A DNA stretch of 64,000 bases, from the NCBI GenBank assembly GCA_009602735.1, contig WELA01008653.1, forward strand, positions 62,001-126,000. Direction: 5' to 3'. Below are positions 9,356 to 18,590 of the stretch, in pieces. A program made the translations under genes and the position numbers. The stretch is from Mesotaenium endlicherianum. Its lineage: Eukaryota > Streptophyta > Zygnematophyceae > Zygnematales > Mesotaeniaceae. Under the pieces are notes generated by a model, which saw only the letters and a list, made by a program, of their open reading frames with translations, did no database searches and was not told the origin of the DNA. Within the stretch, counting starts at the first letter, position 1, and the number at the start of each line of letters is the position of its first letter.

Positions 9356-11176
9356 ATGAAGCGTTTTTCGAGGATATTTTTTTACCTGCGGAACCAGAAG
9401 CAAAATATCGTTCTATATCTTGTATTCAACCTGTTATCGGTTATTTTTTCGCTCGTTTCACTGGCTATGCTGGCCCCCTTCCTGCAAATGCTTTTTGGCA
9501 AAGAGAAAATGTTGATTGCCAGACCGGCTTTTACTTTCAGCACCGAGGGAGTGACCAGCAGTCTCAAATACTTCCTGGGGCAGCTCATCAGGCTAAACGG
9601 ACCGGAATATGCCCTGGGAGCCATTTGTGTGATCATCATCGTGTCTATTTTTTTCAAGAACCTGTTCACTTATTTTTCTTACCGGGTACTGGCGCCTATA
9701 CGCAACCACGTCATGACGAGGCTGCGCGCCGACCTCTACGCCAAGATATTGCAATTGCCCATCGGTTTTTTTACTGAGCAGCGCAAGGGCGATATCATCA
9801 GCAGGATGAGCAACGATATGAACGAGATTGAATGGAGCATCATTGGAACACTGGAAGGACTCATCCGTGATCCGTTGAATATCCTGATCATCCTTATTTT
9901 TCTTGTCATTATCAGTCCTGTTTTGTCGCTGTTCCTGATGGTATTGTTACCACTCACCGGCTTCATCATCGGACGGGTGAGCCGTTCCCTGAAAAAACAG
10001 TCGGGCGTTTCCCAGGAACAACTGGGCATCCTGATGTCTATATTGGATGAAACACTTACCGGGCTACGGGTGATCAAGGCATTCAACGCAGAGAAGATCA
10101 TCGGTAATAAATTCATTACCACCAACAAGACCCTCAACCATATCCGTAACAAGATGGCTTTCCGCCGCGACCTGGCTTCGCCCATGTCTGAATTCATGGG
10201 CGTGCTGGTATTATCGTGCATTCTCTGGTTCGGAGGTAAGCTGGTGCTGAATCACCAGGCAGGATTGGCGGTGGATGGCTTTCTTACTTATATTGTTTTC
10301 TTCACCCAGATCATCAACCCGGCCAAGTCTTTGTCCACTTCTTTCTATAATGCGCAGAGAGGGAGCGCTGCCATACAACGTATCGAAGACATATTGAAAA
10401 CACCGGTTACGGTTACCGATAAACCCGATGCGCAAACCATTCACAGTTTCAACAGTCATATCGAGTTTCGCAATGTTAGTTTTGCTTATGATGATGTGAC
10501 CATCCTGAAAAACATCAACCTGACAATTGAAAAGGGTAAAACCATTGCCCTGGTAGGATCGTCCGGCGCCGGTAAAAGTACACTGGCCGATCTCATCCCC
10601 CGTTTTCATGATGTGAGTGCGGGCGAACTGCTGATCGATGGGGTGAACATCAAGGAATATTCGTTGCATTCAGTGCGCAGTCTTATGAGCATTGTAACAC
10701 AGGAGCCGATTCTTTTCAATGATACCATTGCCAGTAATATTGCATTGGGTATGGAGTATGCCGATGCTGCACAAATAGAACAGGCGGCACAGGTAGCCAA
10801 TGCATTGCAGTTCATTAAGCAAAAAGAAGAAGGCTTCAATACCAATATCGGCGACCGCGGCAGTAAGCTCAGTGGTGGGGAGAGACAGCGCCTTACCATT
10901 GCACGTGCCGTGTTAAAAAACCCACCCATACTCATCCTGGATGAAGCCACTTCTTCTCTGGATACGGAAAGTGAGAAGCTTGTACAGGAAGCTATTAATA
11001 ATATGATGCAAAACAGAACTTCTATCGTCATCGCCCACAGGCTGTCTACTATCCGTCATGCCGACGAGATCATTGTATTACAAAAAGGAGAGATCGCCGA
11101 AAGAGGTACGCATGAAGCTTTATTAGCGCAGCAAGGCATTTACCGCAAGTTGGTAGAAATGCAGGAAGTAAAATAA
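9356..11176 (+). CDS. MsbA-like ABC exporter (fused membrane and ATPase domains)
   Basis: A 606-residue half-transporter that should work as a homodimer in the inner membrane. About six hydrophobic helices span residues 15-330. The ATPase domain has Walker A GSSGAGKST near residue 402, the ABC signature LSGGERQRL, Walker B ILILDEATSS and the switch His in IVIAHRLS. MsbA flips lipid A core or phospholipid, and the resemblance is at family level, so a lipid or peptide substrate is equally open. The convergent DksA-like gene abuts the stop with no spacer. Confidence 0.88.
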   Translation: MKRFSRIFFYLRNQKQNIVLYLVFNLLSVIFSLVSLAMLAPFLQMLFGKEKMLIARPAFTFSTEGVTSSLKYFLGQLIRLNGPEYALGAICVIIIVSIFFKNLFTYFSYRVLAPIRNHVMTRLRADLYAKILQLPIGFFTEQRKGDIISRMSNDMNEIEWSIIGTLEGLIRDPLNILIILIFLVIISPVLSLFLMVLLPLTGFIIGRVSRSLKKQSGVSQEQLGILMSILDETLTGLRVIKAFNAEKIIGNKFITTNKTLNHIRNKMAFRRDLASPMSEFMGVLVLSCILWFGGKLVLNHQAGLAVDGFLTYIVFFTQIINPAKSLSTSFYNAQRGSAAIQRIEDILKTPVTVTDKPDAQTIHSFNSHIEFRNVSFAYDDVTILKNINLTIEKGKTIALVGSSGAGKSTLADLIPRFHDVSAGELLIDGVNIKEYSLHSVRSLMSIVTQEPILFNDTIASNIALGMEYADAAQIEQAAQVANALQFIKQKEEGFNTNIGDRGSKLSGGERQRLTIARAVLKNPPILILDEATSSLDTESEKLVQEAINNMMQNRTSIVIAHRLSTIRHADEIIVLQKGEIAERGTHEALLAQQGIYRKLVEMQEVK

Positions 11177-12127
11177 TTACTCCGCAGTCGGTTTCACCAG
11201 TCCCAGTTTTGCTTCAAGACTCAAAGTAGCATGCGGCACTGCGCGCAAGCGGGCTTTGTCTATCAGCCTACCGGTAACGCGGCAGATACCATAGGTTTTA
11301 TTTTCGATACGCATGAGCGCTTTTTCGAGGTGATCGATATAAGTGATCTGCCGGCTGGCCATCTGGCTCAGTTGCTCTCTTTCCATGCTCATACTGCCAT
11401 CTTCCATGGTCATGTAACGGGCGTCATCGTTATCGCCGCCCATTTCATCTTTACGGGTGATCAATCCCTGTAAATAGGTCAACTCTTTTTTCGCTGCCTC
11501 TAATTTCCTGTTGATCAATTCTTTGAATTCATTGAGGTCTGCATCACTGTATCTCACGAGTGGGTCTGTATTTTTTGCGGTGTCTGCCCTTTTTTCCAAA
11601 GGGGTATAACCTGGGTGATAAGGAACACTTGTTTTTACACTGGTCTTGGGCACTTTGATATCCTTGATGGGTTCCAAAGGCTTGCGAACCGGTTTAACGG
11701 GCGGAGCCGGAGGCGCTTTAACTTCAGGCTTCTTCAGCACGGGTGGCTGAAAGGGCTTAGGCGCAGGTTTAACTACCGGGGCTGGTACCGGTTTGGCGGC
11801 CGGCTTCGCCACAGGCCTGGCTGCAACTTTGGCAGGGGCTGCCTTAACAACGGGGGCTTTTTTAGCCGGGGCCGCTTTCTTGGCAATAGGAGCAGGTTTA
11901 GCTGCTGGTTTTTTGGGTGCCGGCTTGGCCGCCACTTTTTTTGCAGGAGCCGCCTTTTTAGGAGCCGGCTTGGGTGTTGCTTTTTTAGGCGCAGGCTTGG
12001 CTGCCGCTTTTTTTGCAGGGGTCGCCTTTTTAGGGGCTGGCTTTGATGCTGCCTTCTTGGGGGCAGGCTTTGCCGGAGCTTTCTTGGCTGGGGCCGCTTT
12101 CTTAGAAGCAGGTTTCTTAGTAGCCAT
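11177..12127 (-). CDS. DksA/TraR-like protein with histone-H1-like Lys/Ala/Pro tail
   Basis: A 316-residue two-part protein. Residues 1 to about 150 are almost only Lys, Ala and Pro in repeats of the kind KPAPKKA and PAKKAA, like bacterial histone-H1 tails. Residues 195-316 are a DksA/TraR domain: a coiled-coil region, then YGICRVTGRLIDKARLRAVP. Three of the four zinc Cys of classical DksA are replaced, and only the first remains. DksA binds the RNA polymerase secondary channel. The tail could add DNA binding, which is inference. It follows ileS by 6 bp, so they are co-transcribed. Confidence 0.88.
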   Translation of the reverse strand: MATKKPASKKAAPAKKAPAKPAPKKAASKPAPKKATPAKKAAAKPAPKKATPKPAPKKAAPAKKVAAKPAPKKPAAKPAPIAKKAAPAKKAPVVKAAPAKVAARPVAKPAAKPVPAPVVKPAPKPFQPPVLKKPEVKAPPAPPVKPVRKPLEPIKDIKVPKTSVKTSVPYHPGYTPLEKRADTAKNTDPLVRYSDADLNEFKELINRKLEAAKKELTYLQGLITRKDEMGGDNDDARYMTMEDGSMSMEREQLSQMASRQITYIDHLEKALMRIENKTYGICRVTGRLIDKARLRAVPHATLSLEAKLGLVKPTAE

Positions 12128-12133
12128 ACGCTT

Positions 12134-15100
12134 TTATCCTTTTTTGTTTACTACCACTTTCAGCAGTGCGTCATTGACTTCAATTTCGATGCCATCCTCA
12201 ATTTCGGGCTTCCATTCAATGACATCTGCCAAAATTTCGCGGCAAATATAATCGTTATATTTAATAATAGAGGGCTTCAGACTCGCTGTCTCAAGCACAT
12301 CTACGAATATACGGTCTGTGAGTTCAAAACCGCTTTCTTTTCTAATATTTTGTATGCGGTTGACGAATTCCCGGGCATCCCCTTCCTGTTTCAGATCTTC
12401 CGTAATAGTAATATCCAGTGCCACCGTGAGGCTGCCTTTGCTGGCAACACTCCATCCGGGTATGTCTTCCGCAGCAATATCCACATCACTCAGTTCCAGT
12501 AGTACCTCCTCGCCGTCGATCGTAAGGGCGTACTTTCCCTCTTTTTCGATGGCGGCAATGTCCTGCTGGCTGAACGCCCCGATGGCTGCTCCTACCGCTT
12601 TCATTCTAGCGCCCATGCGGGTGCCCAGTGCTTTGAAATTGGGTTTGACCCTTTTCCTGATCACACCTTCTGTTTCAGTGATGTATTCCATTTCCTTCAC
12701 ATTCACCTCTGCCTTTATCAGGTCTTCGATCTTTAACAACTGCTCTTTCATCGCCGGATCCAATACAGGAATCAATACTTTATGTAAAGGCTGGCGTACT
12801 TTGATGTTGACTTTTTTCCGAAGCGATAATACCAGCGAACAAACATCCTGCGCCAGTTGCATGCGTTCTTCCAGTAAACTGTCTATCGCCTGCTCGTTGG
12901 CAACCGGGTAATCGGCGTGGTGAATAGATTCCACCTTAACTCTTTTGCTTACCGCATTGAGATGGCGGAACACCGCATCACTGAAGAATGGAGAAATGGG
13001 AGCCATTAATCGGATGATGGTTTCCAGGCATTCATACAAAGTCTGGTAAGCGCTGATTTTGTCCTGCTCGTATTCGCCCTTCCAGAAACGGCGACGGCAC
13101 AAGCGTACATACCAGTTGCTCAAATGTTCGTCTACAAATTCTTCTATCGCCCTTCCTGCCAGCGTGGGTTCATAATCATCCATGGCGGCAGTGGCTTTTT
13201 TAACCAAACTGTTCAGTGACGATAAGATCCAGCGATCGATCTCCGGCCTTTCTGCCAACGGTATATAAGCTTCCTTAAATGCAAAACCATCTACATTGGC
13301 ATAGAGCGCAAAGAATTGATAAGTATTATACAAAGTGCCAAAGAACTTGCGCTGCACTTCCTGTATACCGGCAATATCGAATTTGAGGTTATCCCAGGGA
13401 GAAGCATTGGTGATGAGGTACCAGCGTGTGGCATCGGCCCCGTATTTTTTGATGGTATCGAAAGGATCCACCACATTACCCAGGCGCTTGCTCATCTTGT
13501 TGCCATTCTTATCCAACACCAATCCATTACTCACCACAGTCTTGTATGCCACACTATCGAACAACATTACGGCCAGGGCATGCAGGGTATAAAACCATCC
13601 GCGTGTCTGGTCCACCCCTTCTGCAATGAAATCGGCAGGGAAAGCTTCTCCTTTATCCACCGATGCTTTGTTCTCGAAAGGATAATGCCATTGTGCATAA
13701 GGCATGGCGCCGCTGTCGAACCAAACATCTACCAGGTCGGGCACACGGTGCATAGGTTGGCCTTTGGTGCTTACCAGTACAATCTCATCCACAAAAGGTT
13801 TGTGCAGGTCGAGTATCCCTTCGTGCAGGTAATGTTTGTTCACATCGCCACCTAATACTTCATTGGCTTTTCGGATACCGTCATTTAATTCGGTGATGGA
13901 TCCGATGCAAATCTCTTCACCCCCATCTTCGGTACGCCAGATGGGTAAAGGTGTGCCCCAGTAACGGCTGCGGCTGAGGTTCCAGTCCACCATGTTCTCC
14001 AACCAGTTACCAAAACGGCCTTCCCCGGTTGATTTGGGTTTCCAGTTGATGGTCTTATTCAGCGCCACCATCTGGTCTTTCACCGCTGTGGTTTTGATGA
14101 ACCAGGCATCGAGCGGATAATAGAGCACCGGCTTATCTGTTCTCCAGCAATGCGGGTAACTGTGTTCGTATTTTTCTACTTTGAAGGCCCTGTTTTCTTT
14201 TTTAAGTTTTACGCTGATGTCTACATTCACATCTTCGTAGTTCGGATCGTCTTTGTAATTCTTTACATAACGATTGCTGAACTCACCCAATCCTTCTACA
14301 AATTTTCCTTCACGGTCTACCATGGTAAGGATACCGATATTGTATTTCTGTCCCACTTTGTAGTCATCCGCACCAAATGCCGGAGCCGTATGCACGATAC
14401 CGGTACCATCTTCAGTGGTTACAAAATCACCCACGATAACCCTGAACGGATCTCCGCCTGCATGAACAGGACTATTCGCTTCATAAGGCATCAATTGCTC
14501 ATAGCGACATTCTTCAATGTCTTTCCCTTTAAATTCTTCAAGTATCTCCCAATTGGATATTTTCTTTCTATCCAGGCTCTCTCCAACAACATAAAAGCCC
14601 TTTTTAATAGAATTAAGATCAACACCACTTAGATCAAAATATTTATTTAGTAATGCTTTTGCAAGCACTACGTTTATCGAGTTACTAGTATATGGATTAG
14701 TGGTCTTAACCAACACATATTCGATATTTGCACCCACAGTCAGGCCCAGGTTGGAAGGCAATGTCCAGGGCGTGGTAGTCCATGCCAGGAAGAATACTTC
14801 ATCCGAACCCGCTGCATCAAATAAGAATTTCGAACGCTCATTTTTCTCCGCTTTGAACATGGCCACCGCACTCGTGTCTTTCACATCTTTGTAAGTACCG
14901 GGCTGGTTCAACTCATGTGAACTCAAACCGGTTCCCGCTGCAGGCGAATAAGGTTGTATGCTTACGCTTTCGTACAGGAAACCTTTCTTGTACAATTCGC
15001 TCAATATCCACCAAAGCGTTTCAATATAATCGTTCTCGAAAGTAACATAGGGATCGTTGAGGTCTACCCAGTAGCCCATTTTGGTGGTAAGCTCATCCCA

Positions 15101-15496
15101 CTTGTCTTTATAACGCAATACCGCTTCGCGGCATCTCTGGTTGTACGCTTCTACCGATATTTTTTTGCCGATGTCTTCTTTGGTAATACCCAGCTCTTTC
15201 TCCACACCCAGCTCTACCGGCAGCCCGTGCGTATCCCAGCCTCCTTTTCTTTTTACCTGGTAACCCTGCATGGTTTTGTAGCGGCATACCATGTCTTTCA
15301 GCGTACGGGAAATCACGTGGTGAATACCAGGCATACCGTTGGCGCTGGGCGGACCTTCGTAAAACACAAAGGGTGTCTTCCCTTCACGCAATGATACACT
15401 CTGTTCAAATGCCTGTCCGCTTTTCCATTTGGCCAGTATTTCCTGCTCTATAGAGGGCAGATCCAACCCTGAAAATTCCTGGTATTTCGCACTCAT
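12134..15496 (-). CDS. ileS: Isoleucyl-tRNA synthetase
   Basis: Class I synthetase charging tRNA-Ile, with an editing domain. The protein has 1120 residues, as in other Bacteroidota. The HIGH-type motif is PPSANGMPGIHH near residues 49-60, and the KMSKS-type loop is KMSKRLGN near residue 690. Between them are the editing-domain motif WTTTPWTLPSN and the hinge GWDTHGLP. The C-terminal anticodon-binding region is complete. It lies 36 bp after the PepSY gene and 6 bp before the DksA-like gene. No T-box is visible. Confidence 0.97.
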   Translation of the reverse strand: MSAKYQEFSGLDLPSIEQEILAKWKSGQAFEQSVSLREGKTPFVFYEGPPSANGMPGIHHVISRTLKDMVCRYKTMQGYQVKRKGGWDTHGLPVELGVEKELGITKEDIGKKISVEAYNQRCREAVLRYKDKWDELTTKMGYWVDLNDPYVTFENDYIETLWWILSELYKKGFLYESVSIQPYSPAAGTGLSSHELNQPGTYKDVKDTSAVAMFKAEKNERSKFLFDAAGSDEVFFLAWTTTPWTLPSNLGLTVGANIEYVLVKTTNPYTSNSINVVLAKALLNKYFDLSGVDLNSIKKGFYVVGESLDRKKISNWEILEEFKGKDIEECRYEQLMPYEANSPVHAGGDPFRVIVGDFVTTEDGTGIVHTAPAFGADDYKVGQKYNIGILTMVDREGKFVEGLGEFSNRYVKNYKDDPNYEDVNVDISVKLKKENRAFKVEKYEHSYPHCWRTDKPVLYYPLDAWFIKTTAVKDQMVALNKTINWKPKSTGEGRFGNWLENMVDWNLSRSRYWGTPLPIWRTEDGGEEICIGSITELNDGIRKANEVLGGDVNKHYLHEGILDLHKPFVDEIVLVSTKGQPMHRVPDLVDVWFDSGAMPYAQWHYPFENKASVDKGEAFPADFIAEGVDQTRGWFYTLHALAVMLFDSVAYKTVVSNGLVLDKNGNKMSKRLGNVVDPFDTIKKYGADATRWYLITNASPWDNLKFDIAGIQEVQRKFFGTLYNTYQFFALYANVDGFAFKEAYIPLAERPEIDRWILSSLNSLVKKATAAMDDYEPTLAGRAIEEFVDEHLSNWYVRLCRRRFWKGEYEQDKISAYQTLYECLETIIRLMAPISPFFSDAVFRHLNAVSKRVKVESIHHADYPVANEQAIDSLLEERMQLAQDVCSLVLSLRKKVNIKVRQPLHKVLIPVLDPAMKEQLLKIEDLIKAEVNVKEMEYITETEGVIRKRVKPNFKALGTRMGARMKAVGAAIGAFSQQDIAAIEKEGKYALTIDGEEVLLELSDVDIAAEDIPGWSVASKGSLTVALDITITEDLKQEGDAREFVNRIQNIRKESGFELTDRIFVDVLETASLKPSIIKYNDYICREILADVIEWKPEIEDGIEIEVNDALLKVVVNKKG

Positions 15497-15532
15497 ACGA
15501 TTTCTCCGTTCGATCGGTTAGCTGTCAATGAT

Positions 15533-16672
15533 TTAAAATGCTTGCGAAGGTACGGATAAGGGCGAAAATCGCCTCTTCTTTTTCCGTCCCCGCCAAAGCA
15601 GGAAGCCCGTTACAGGCAGGGAAGCAGCTATCAGGGCCACCGTAAAATATAGCATCTTGCTGCCCATTCCCAGGGTCCTGATCCGTCCCGTGTGGAGATC
15701 GAAATTGGACTGGGCAAATTTATCGTATGCAGTATAATTAGTATATAACTCTTCCTTCATCTTTTTCCCGGTAGAAGGGTCAATAAACAGGGTATGCTGC
15801 TTGCGCACAAATGTATAATCGTACCGCATGAGCAACCGCATGGGTGCCCGGCCATCAGCAGGACAAACAATATATACTTCACTGGCCCCCGGGTATTGTT
15901 TTGACATATAGTTGTAGCCGCTGTCGGCCGCCCCCGTGGCAGGTCGCGGTGTACGCATCGCCATTGTTTTCGGCTTCATTGTTTTCGCCGCCAGGGGTTG
16001 CCCGGTAAGCAGGCGCATCATGTCTTTCACGGTGTCGAAGGCAAAAAACATCCCCGTAAATGCAATGAGCGATAATACCAGCACCGCATAAAATCCCAGT
16101 ACGCTGTGCAGGTCCCAGTTGAGCCGCTTCCAGTTTTTTGTTTTAAAATTGATCCTTAACGCTTTTGCCCAGAACCGCTTCTGCCGCGGCCACCAGAGGT
16201 AGAGTCCGCTAAGACACATCACAAAAAAGATGAGCACATTCCATTTGATGATCTCTTTGCCAATATTCCCCAACAACAGCGTGCGATGCAGGTCCAGCAC
16301 CACGCTGAAAAAATCTGCTTTTGCCTCCCTTACGCCCGTTATTTCACCGGTATAAGGATTCATGGAGATCAATTTGCGGTTCTTTGTAGATACGATATAG
16401 GCTGCATCTGCTTTTTCCTTGAAAGAAATGAGGGTGATCTTATCGCCTGGATAATATTTTTTTACCGTATCGGACAGTTGCTGCAATGAAAGCCGCTCCC
16501 CGCCTGTTTTAGCAACATGAAAATAATTGTGCTGCCATGCATCCCGCCCCTCTTCTTCAAATACATACAGTGCTCCGCTGAGGGATACAATAACAACCAC
16601 CAATCCGCTGATCAACCCCAGATAAAGGTGCAACTGCCTGACAATATGTTTAAATCCTTTCTTTTGCTTCAC
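15533..16672 (-). CDS. PepSY-associated membrane protein (iron/flavin reductase-like)
   Basis: A 379-residue protein of the PepSY_TM family. After a basic start, helix 1 is at about residues 16-36, and LHRTLLLGNIGKEIIKWN leads into helix 2 with CLSGLYLWWPRQKRFW. Next come LHSVLGFYAVLVLSLIAFTG and a last helix near residues 340-362 with a basic tail. Such proteins usually accompany TonB siderophore receptors and are thought to reduce ferric siderophores using paired membrane His. Here it stands between hemJ and ileS, which would suit iron supply to ferrochelatase, though that link is inference. Confidence 0.82.
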   Translation of the reverse strand: MKQKKGFKHIVRQLHLYLGLISGLVVVIVSLSGALYVFEEEGRDAWQHNYFHVAKTGGERLSLQQLSDTVKKYYPGDKITLISFKEKADAAYIVSTKNRKLISMNPYTGEITGVREAKADFFSVVLDLHRTLLLGNIGKEIIKWNVLIFFVMCLSGLYLWWPRQKRFWAKALRINFKTKNWKRLNWDLHSVLGFYAVLVLSLIAFTGMFFAFDTVKDMMRLLTGQPLAAKTMKPKTMAMRTPRPATGAADSGYNYMSKQYPGASEVYIVCPADGRAPMRLLMRYDYTFVRKQHTLFIDPSTGKKMKEELYTNYTAYDKFAQSNFDLHTGRIRTLGMGSKMLYFTVALIAASLPVTGFLLWRGRKKKRRFSPLSVPSQAF

Positions 16673-16750
16673 CGCGCGAAGGTGAGACTGCTCACCATAA
16701 CCAGGGAACGGAATAGGGAAATTTTGTTACGAAAAGAGGAGGAATGAACG

Positions 16751-17302
16751 CTAGTTGTTTGTTTTCCGGATCAGTTTGTATATCCTGATGGCGCTCATGA
16801 GCAATACAATGAACACCAACAATCCAATCAATCCCCACACAAGGCTCATGCCCTGTTTCACCACTACCAACATTACAATAGCGATTAAGAAAATAGTGGC
16901 TACTTCATTCCAGATGCGCAATTGCTGGGAACTATACCTGAATATTCCCCGCATTTCCTGTTTGAAGATGCAATGCAGTGAATAATGATATACATAGAGC
17001 AACAGTACAAAAAGCAATTTCAGCAATAACCACCTGCCGGCAGGCTCAAACAGCAGCTTGTCCCACCCGCCATTGAACAGCACGCTCAACCCCAGTACCA
17101 AGGTAAGTATGGCGGAGGGCCAGGTAATGCCATACCACAACCGTTTCATCATAACAAAAAACTGTTTGCGCAGCATATCACGCACCAGTTCTGGTTGTTC
17201 ATCTGCTTCTGTTGCATAAATGAATAGGCGTGGCATGTAGAAAAGGCCGGCAAACCAGGTTACGACGAAAATGATGTGAAGAGCTTTCAGGTATAAGTAC
17301 AT
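16751..17302 (-). CDS. hemJ: Protoporphyrinogen IX oxidase, HemJ type
   Basis: Membrane enzyme for the penultimate step of heme synthesis, used where HemG and HemY are absent. YLKALHIIFVVTWFAGLFYM at the N-terminus carries the conserved Lys and His that are essential in this family. Four to five helices fill 183 residues. The frame runs up to 17413, but those 37 codons translate repeat copy B, so the ATG at 17302 is the start. It lies about 100 bp after hemH on the same strand. No other protoporphyrinogen oxidase is in the window. Confidence 0.9.
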   Translation of the reverse strand: MYLYLKALHIIFVVTWFAGLFYMPRLFIYATEADEQPELVRDMLRKQFFVMMKRLWYGITWPSAILTLVLGLSVLFNGGWDKLLFEPAGRWLLLKLLFVLLLYVYHYSLHCIFKQEMRGIFRYSSQQLRIWNEVATIFLIAIVMLVVVKQGMSLVWGLIGLLVFIVLLMSAIRIYKLIRKTNN

Positions 17303-17316
17303 AGCATTTATTTTAT

Positions 17317-17396
17317 CGTCATCCCGAGCGAACGAAGCGAGCCGAGGGAGCTGCTTGAAGGTTCGGGCAGGTCCCTCGGCTGCGCTCGGGATGACG
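17317..17396. repeat. Palindromic repeat copy B
   Basis: A single 80-bp unit filling almost the whole hemH-hemJ spacer. The ends are CGTCATCCCGAGCG and CGCTCGGGATGACG. It would form a long hairpin in the hemH-hemJ transcript. Confidence 0.92.
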
Positions 17397-17405
17397 TAAC
17401 AAAAA

Positions 17406-18425
17406 TCAAACACCAGTGATTTCTCTTACTGCCTGCACCCACAAAGGATGGGTATTTAAACAGGGAATCATCTTGTATGACTCACCCCCGGCGTTCATGA
17501 AACTTTCTCTTCCCCGCCCTTCAATCTCTTCCAGCGTTTCCAGGCAATCACTCACGAAAGCCGGACAAAGGATCAGCAGTTTTTTGATGCCTTCTTTCGG
17601 CATTTCGGTCAAACGTATGTCTGTAAACGGTTCCAGCCATCCTTTGCCAAGTCGCGACTGGAAAGAAATGCTGTATTTGTCTTGCGGTATACCCAGCTCA
17701 CCCGTTACCAGTTTCGTGGTCTCAAATACCTGGTGACGATAACAGGTAGCATGCGCAGGGGAGGGTGTTTCACAACAGTTGGCCGATTGCAGGCAATGGC
17801 AGCCCGTTGTATCACTTTTCCTGATATGCCTGCCCGGAACACCATGGTAGCTGAACAGGATATGATCGTATTCCTGTGCCAGCCAGGGCCTGATATTTTC
17901 GGCCAATGCATGAATATAATGCGGCTCATTATAAAAAGGCTGTATAATGCTTAGCTTAAAAGGATAGGATTTTTCTGCCAGTTGCTCTTTTGCATATTCT
18001 ACAGCCGTTTCAAAACTGCTCATGGCATAATGGGGATACAGCGGCAGTAGTATCACTTCTTCCAGTTGCGGATGGGCCTTTAGCAAACGCTCGTAAGCCT
18101 GTGCCGGTGAAGGGTTGCCATAACGCATGGCTATTTCAATGGGTACACTGGTCTGTTGCTGCAATGCTTCCTGCAATTGCCGGGTGAGTACGATCAGGGG
18201 TGACCCTTCTTTGGTCCAGATGGTACGGTAAGCTTCCGCAGAATTGTGCGCCCTTTTCGGAACGATCAGCCACTTCACTAATATAGTACGCAGAATATAA
18301 GGGATATCTATGACCCTTGCATCCATCAGGAATTCATTCAGGTATCTTCTTACGTCGCTTACTTCTGTTGAATCCGGCGATCCCAGGTTCATCAACAATA
18401 AAGCTTTTTTAGTAGGTTCGGGCAT
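17406..18425 (-). CDS. hemH: Ferrochelatase
   Basis: Inserts Fe(II) into protoporphyrin IX. The 339-residue protein begins KKALLLMNLGSPDSTEVSDV, the family start. It has FSYHGVPGRHIRKSDTTGCH with the metal-site His, YSISFQSRLGKGWLEPFT, and the final-third motif CPAFVSDCLETLEEI with the conserved Glu. A Cys-containing insert (QSANCCETPSPAHATCY) is common in this family. The ATG at 18425 is chosen over 18530 because the first 35 codons would cross the promoter. An exact -7 box lies about 17 bp upstream. Confidence 0.95.
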   Translation of the reverse strand: MPEPTKKALLLMNLGSPDSTEVSDVRRYLNEFLMDARVIDIPYILRTILVKWLIVPKRAHNSAEAYRTIWTKEGSPLIVLTRQLQEALQQQTSVPIEIAMRYGNPSPAQAYERLLKAHPQLEEVILLPLYPHYAMSSFETAVEYAKEQLAEKSYPFKLSIIQPFYNEPHYIHALAENIRPWLAQEYDHILFSYHGVPGRHIRKSDTTGCHCLQSANCCETPSPAHATCYRHQVFETTKLVTGELGIPQDKYSISFQSRLGKGWLEPFTDIRLTEMPKEGIKKLLILCPAFVSDCLETLEEIEGRGRESFMNAGGESYKMIPCLNTHPLWVQAVREITGV

Positions 18426-18441
18426 AATATTATTGTGTGTG

Positions 18442-18449
18442 CAAATGTA
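18442..18449 (-). promoter_or_regulatory. -7 promoter box for hemH
   Basis: Read on the minus strand the sequence is TACATTTG, an exact match to the Bacteroidota -7 box TAnnTTTG. A T-rich TTTTC about 18 bases further upstream may serve as the -33 element. The expected leader is about 13 bases. Confidence 0.55.
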
Positions 18450-18553
18450 ATCAGGAAGCGGCAAAAGAAAAGCATTCATAGCGCTTCTTGTATTGTGACA
18501 GAGAAATGACAATGAATTGACGGAAATCATACCCTTTTAGAAACTGTTGACGA

Positions 18554-18561
18554 TACCTTTG
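18554..18561 (+). promoter_or_regulatory. -7 promoter box for the hemA operon
   Basis: TACCTTTG matches TAnnTTTG exactly, 30 bp before the hemA start. AAGAAGGGAAAG just before the ATG is a purine-rich ribosome-binding stretch. With the hemH box it makes the 165-bp hemH-hemA gap a divergent control region. No clear operator palindrome is visible there. Confidence 0.55.
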
Positions 18562-18590
18562 CGTAGTTATTATCAGTAAGAAGGGAAAGC

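Noticed and set aside
12134-12251. Long opposite-strand open frame over the Lys/Ala/Pro tail of the DksA-like gene
   Set aside because: It arises from low-complexity repeats; the sense frame has a clear domain, and the antisense product is Gly/Ala-rich without homology.
17303-17413. N-terminal extension of HemJ
   Set aside because: The extra codons translate repeat copy B and precede the conserved start of the family.
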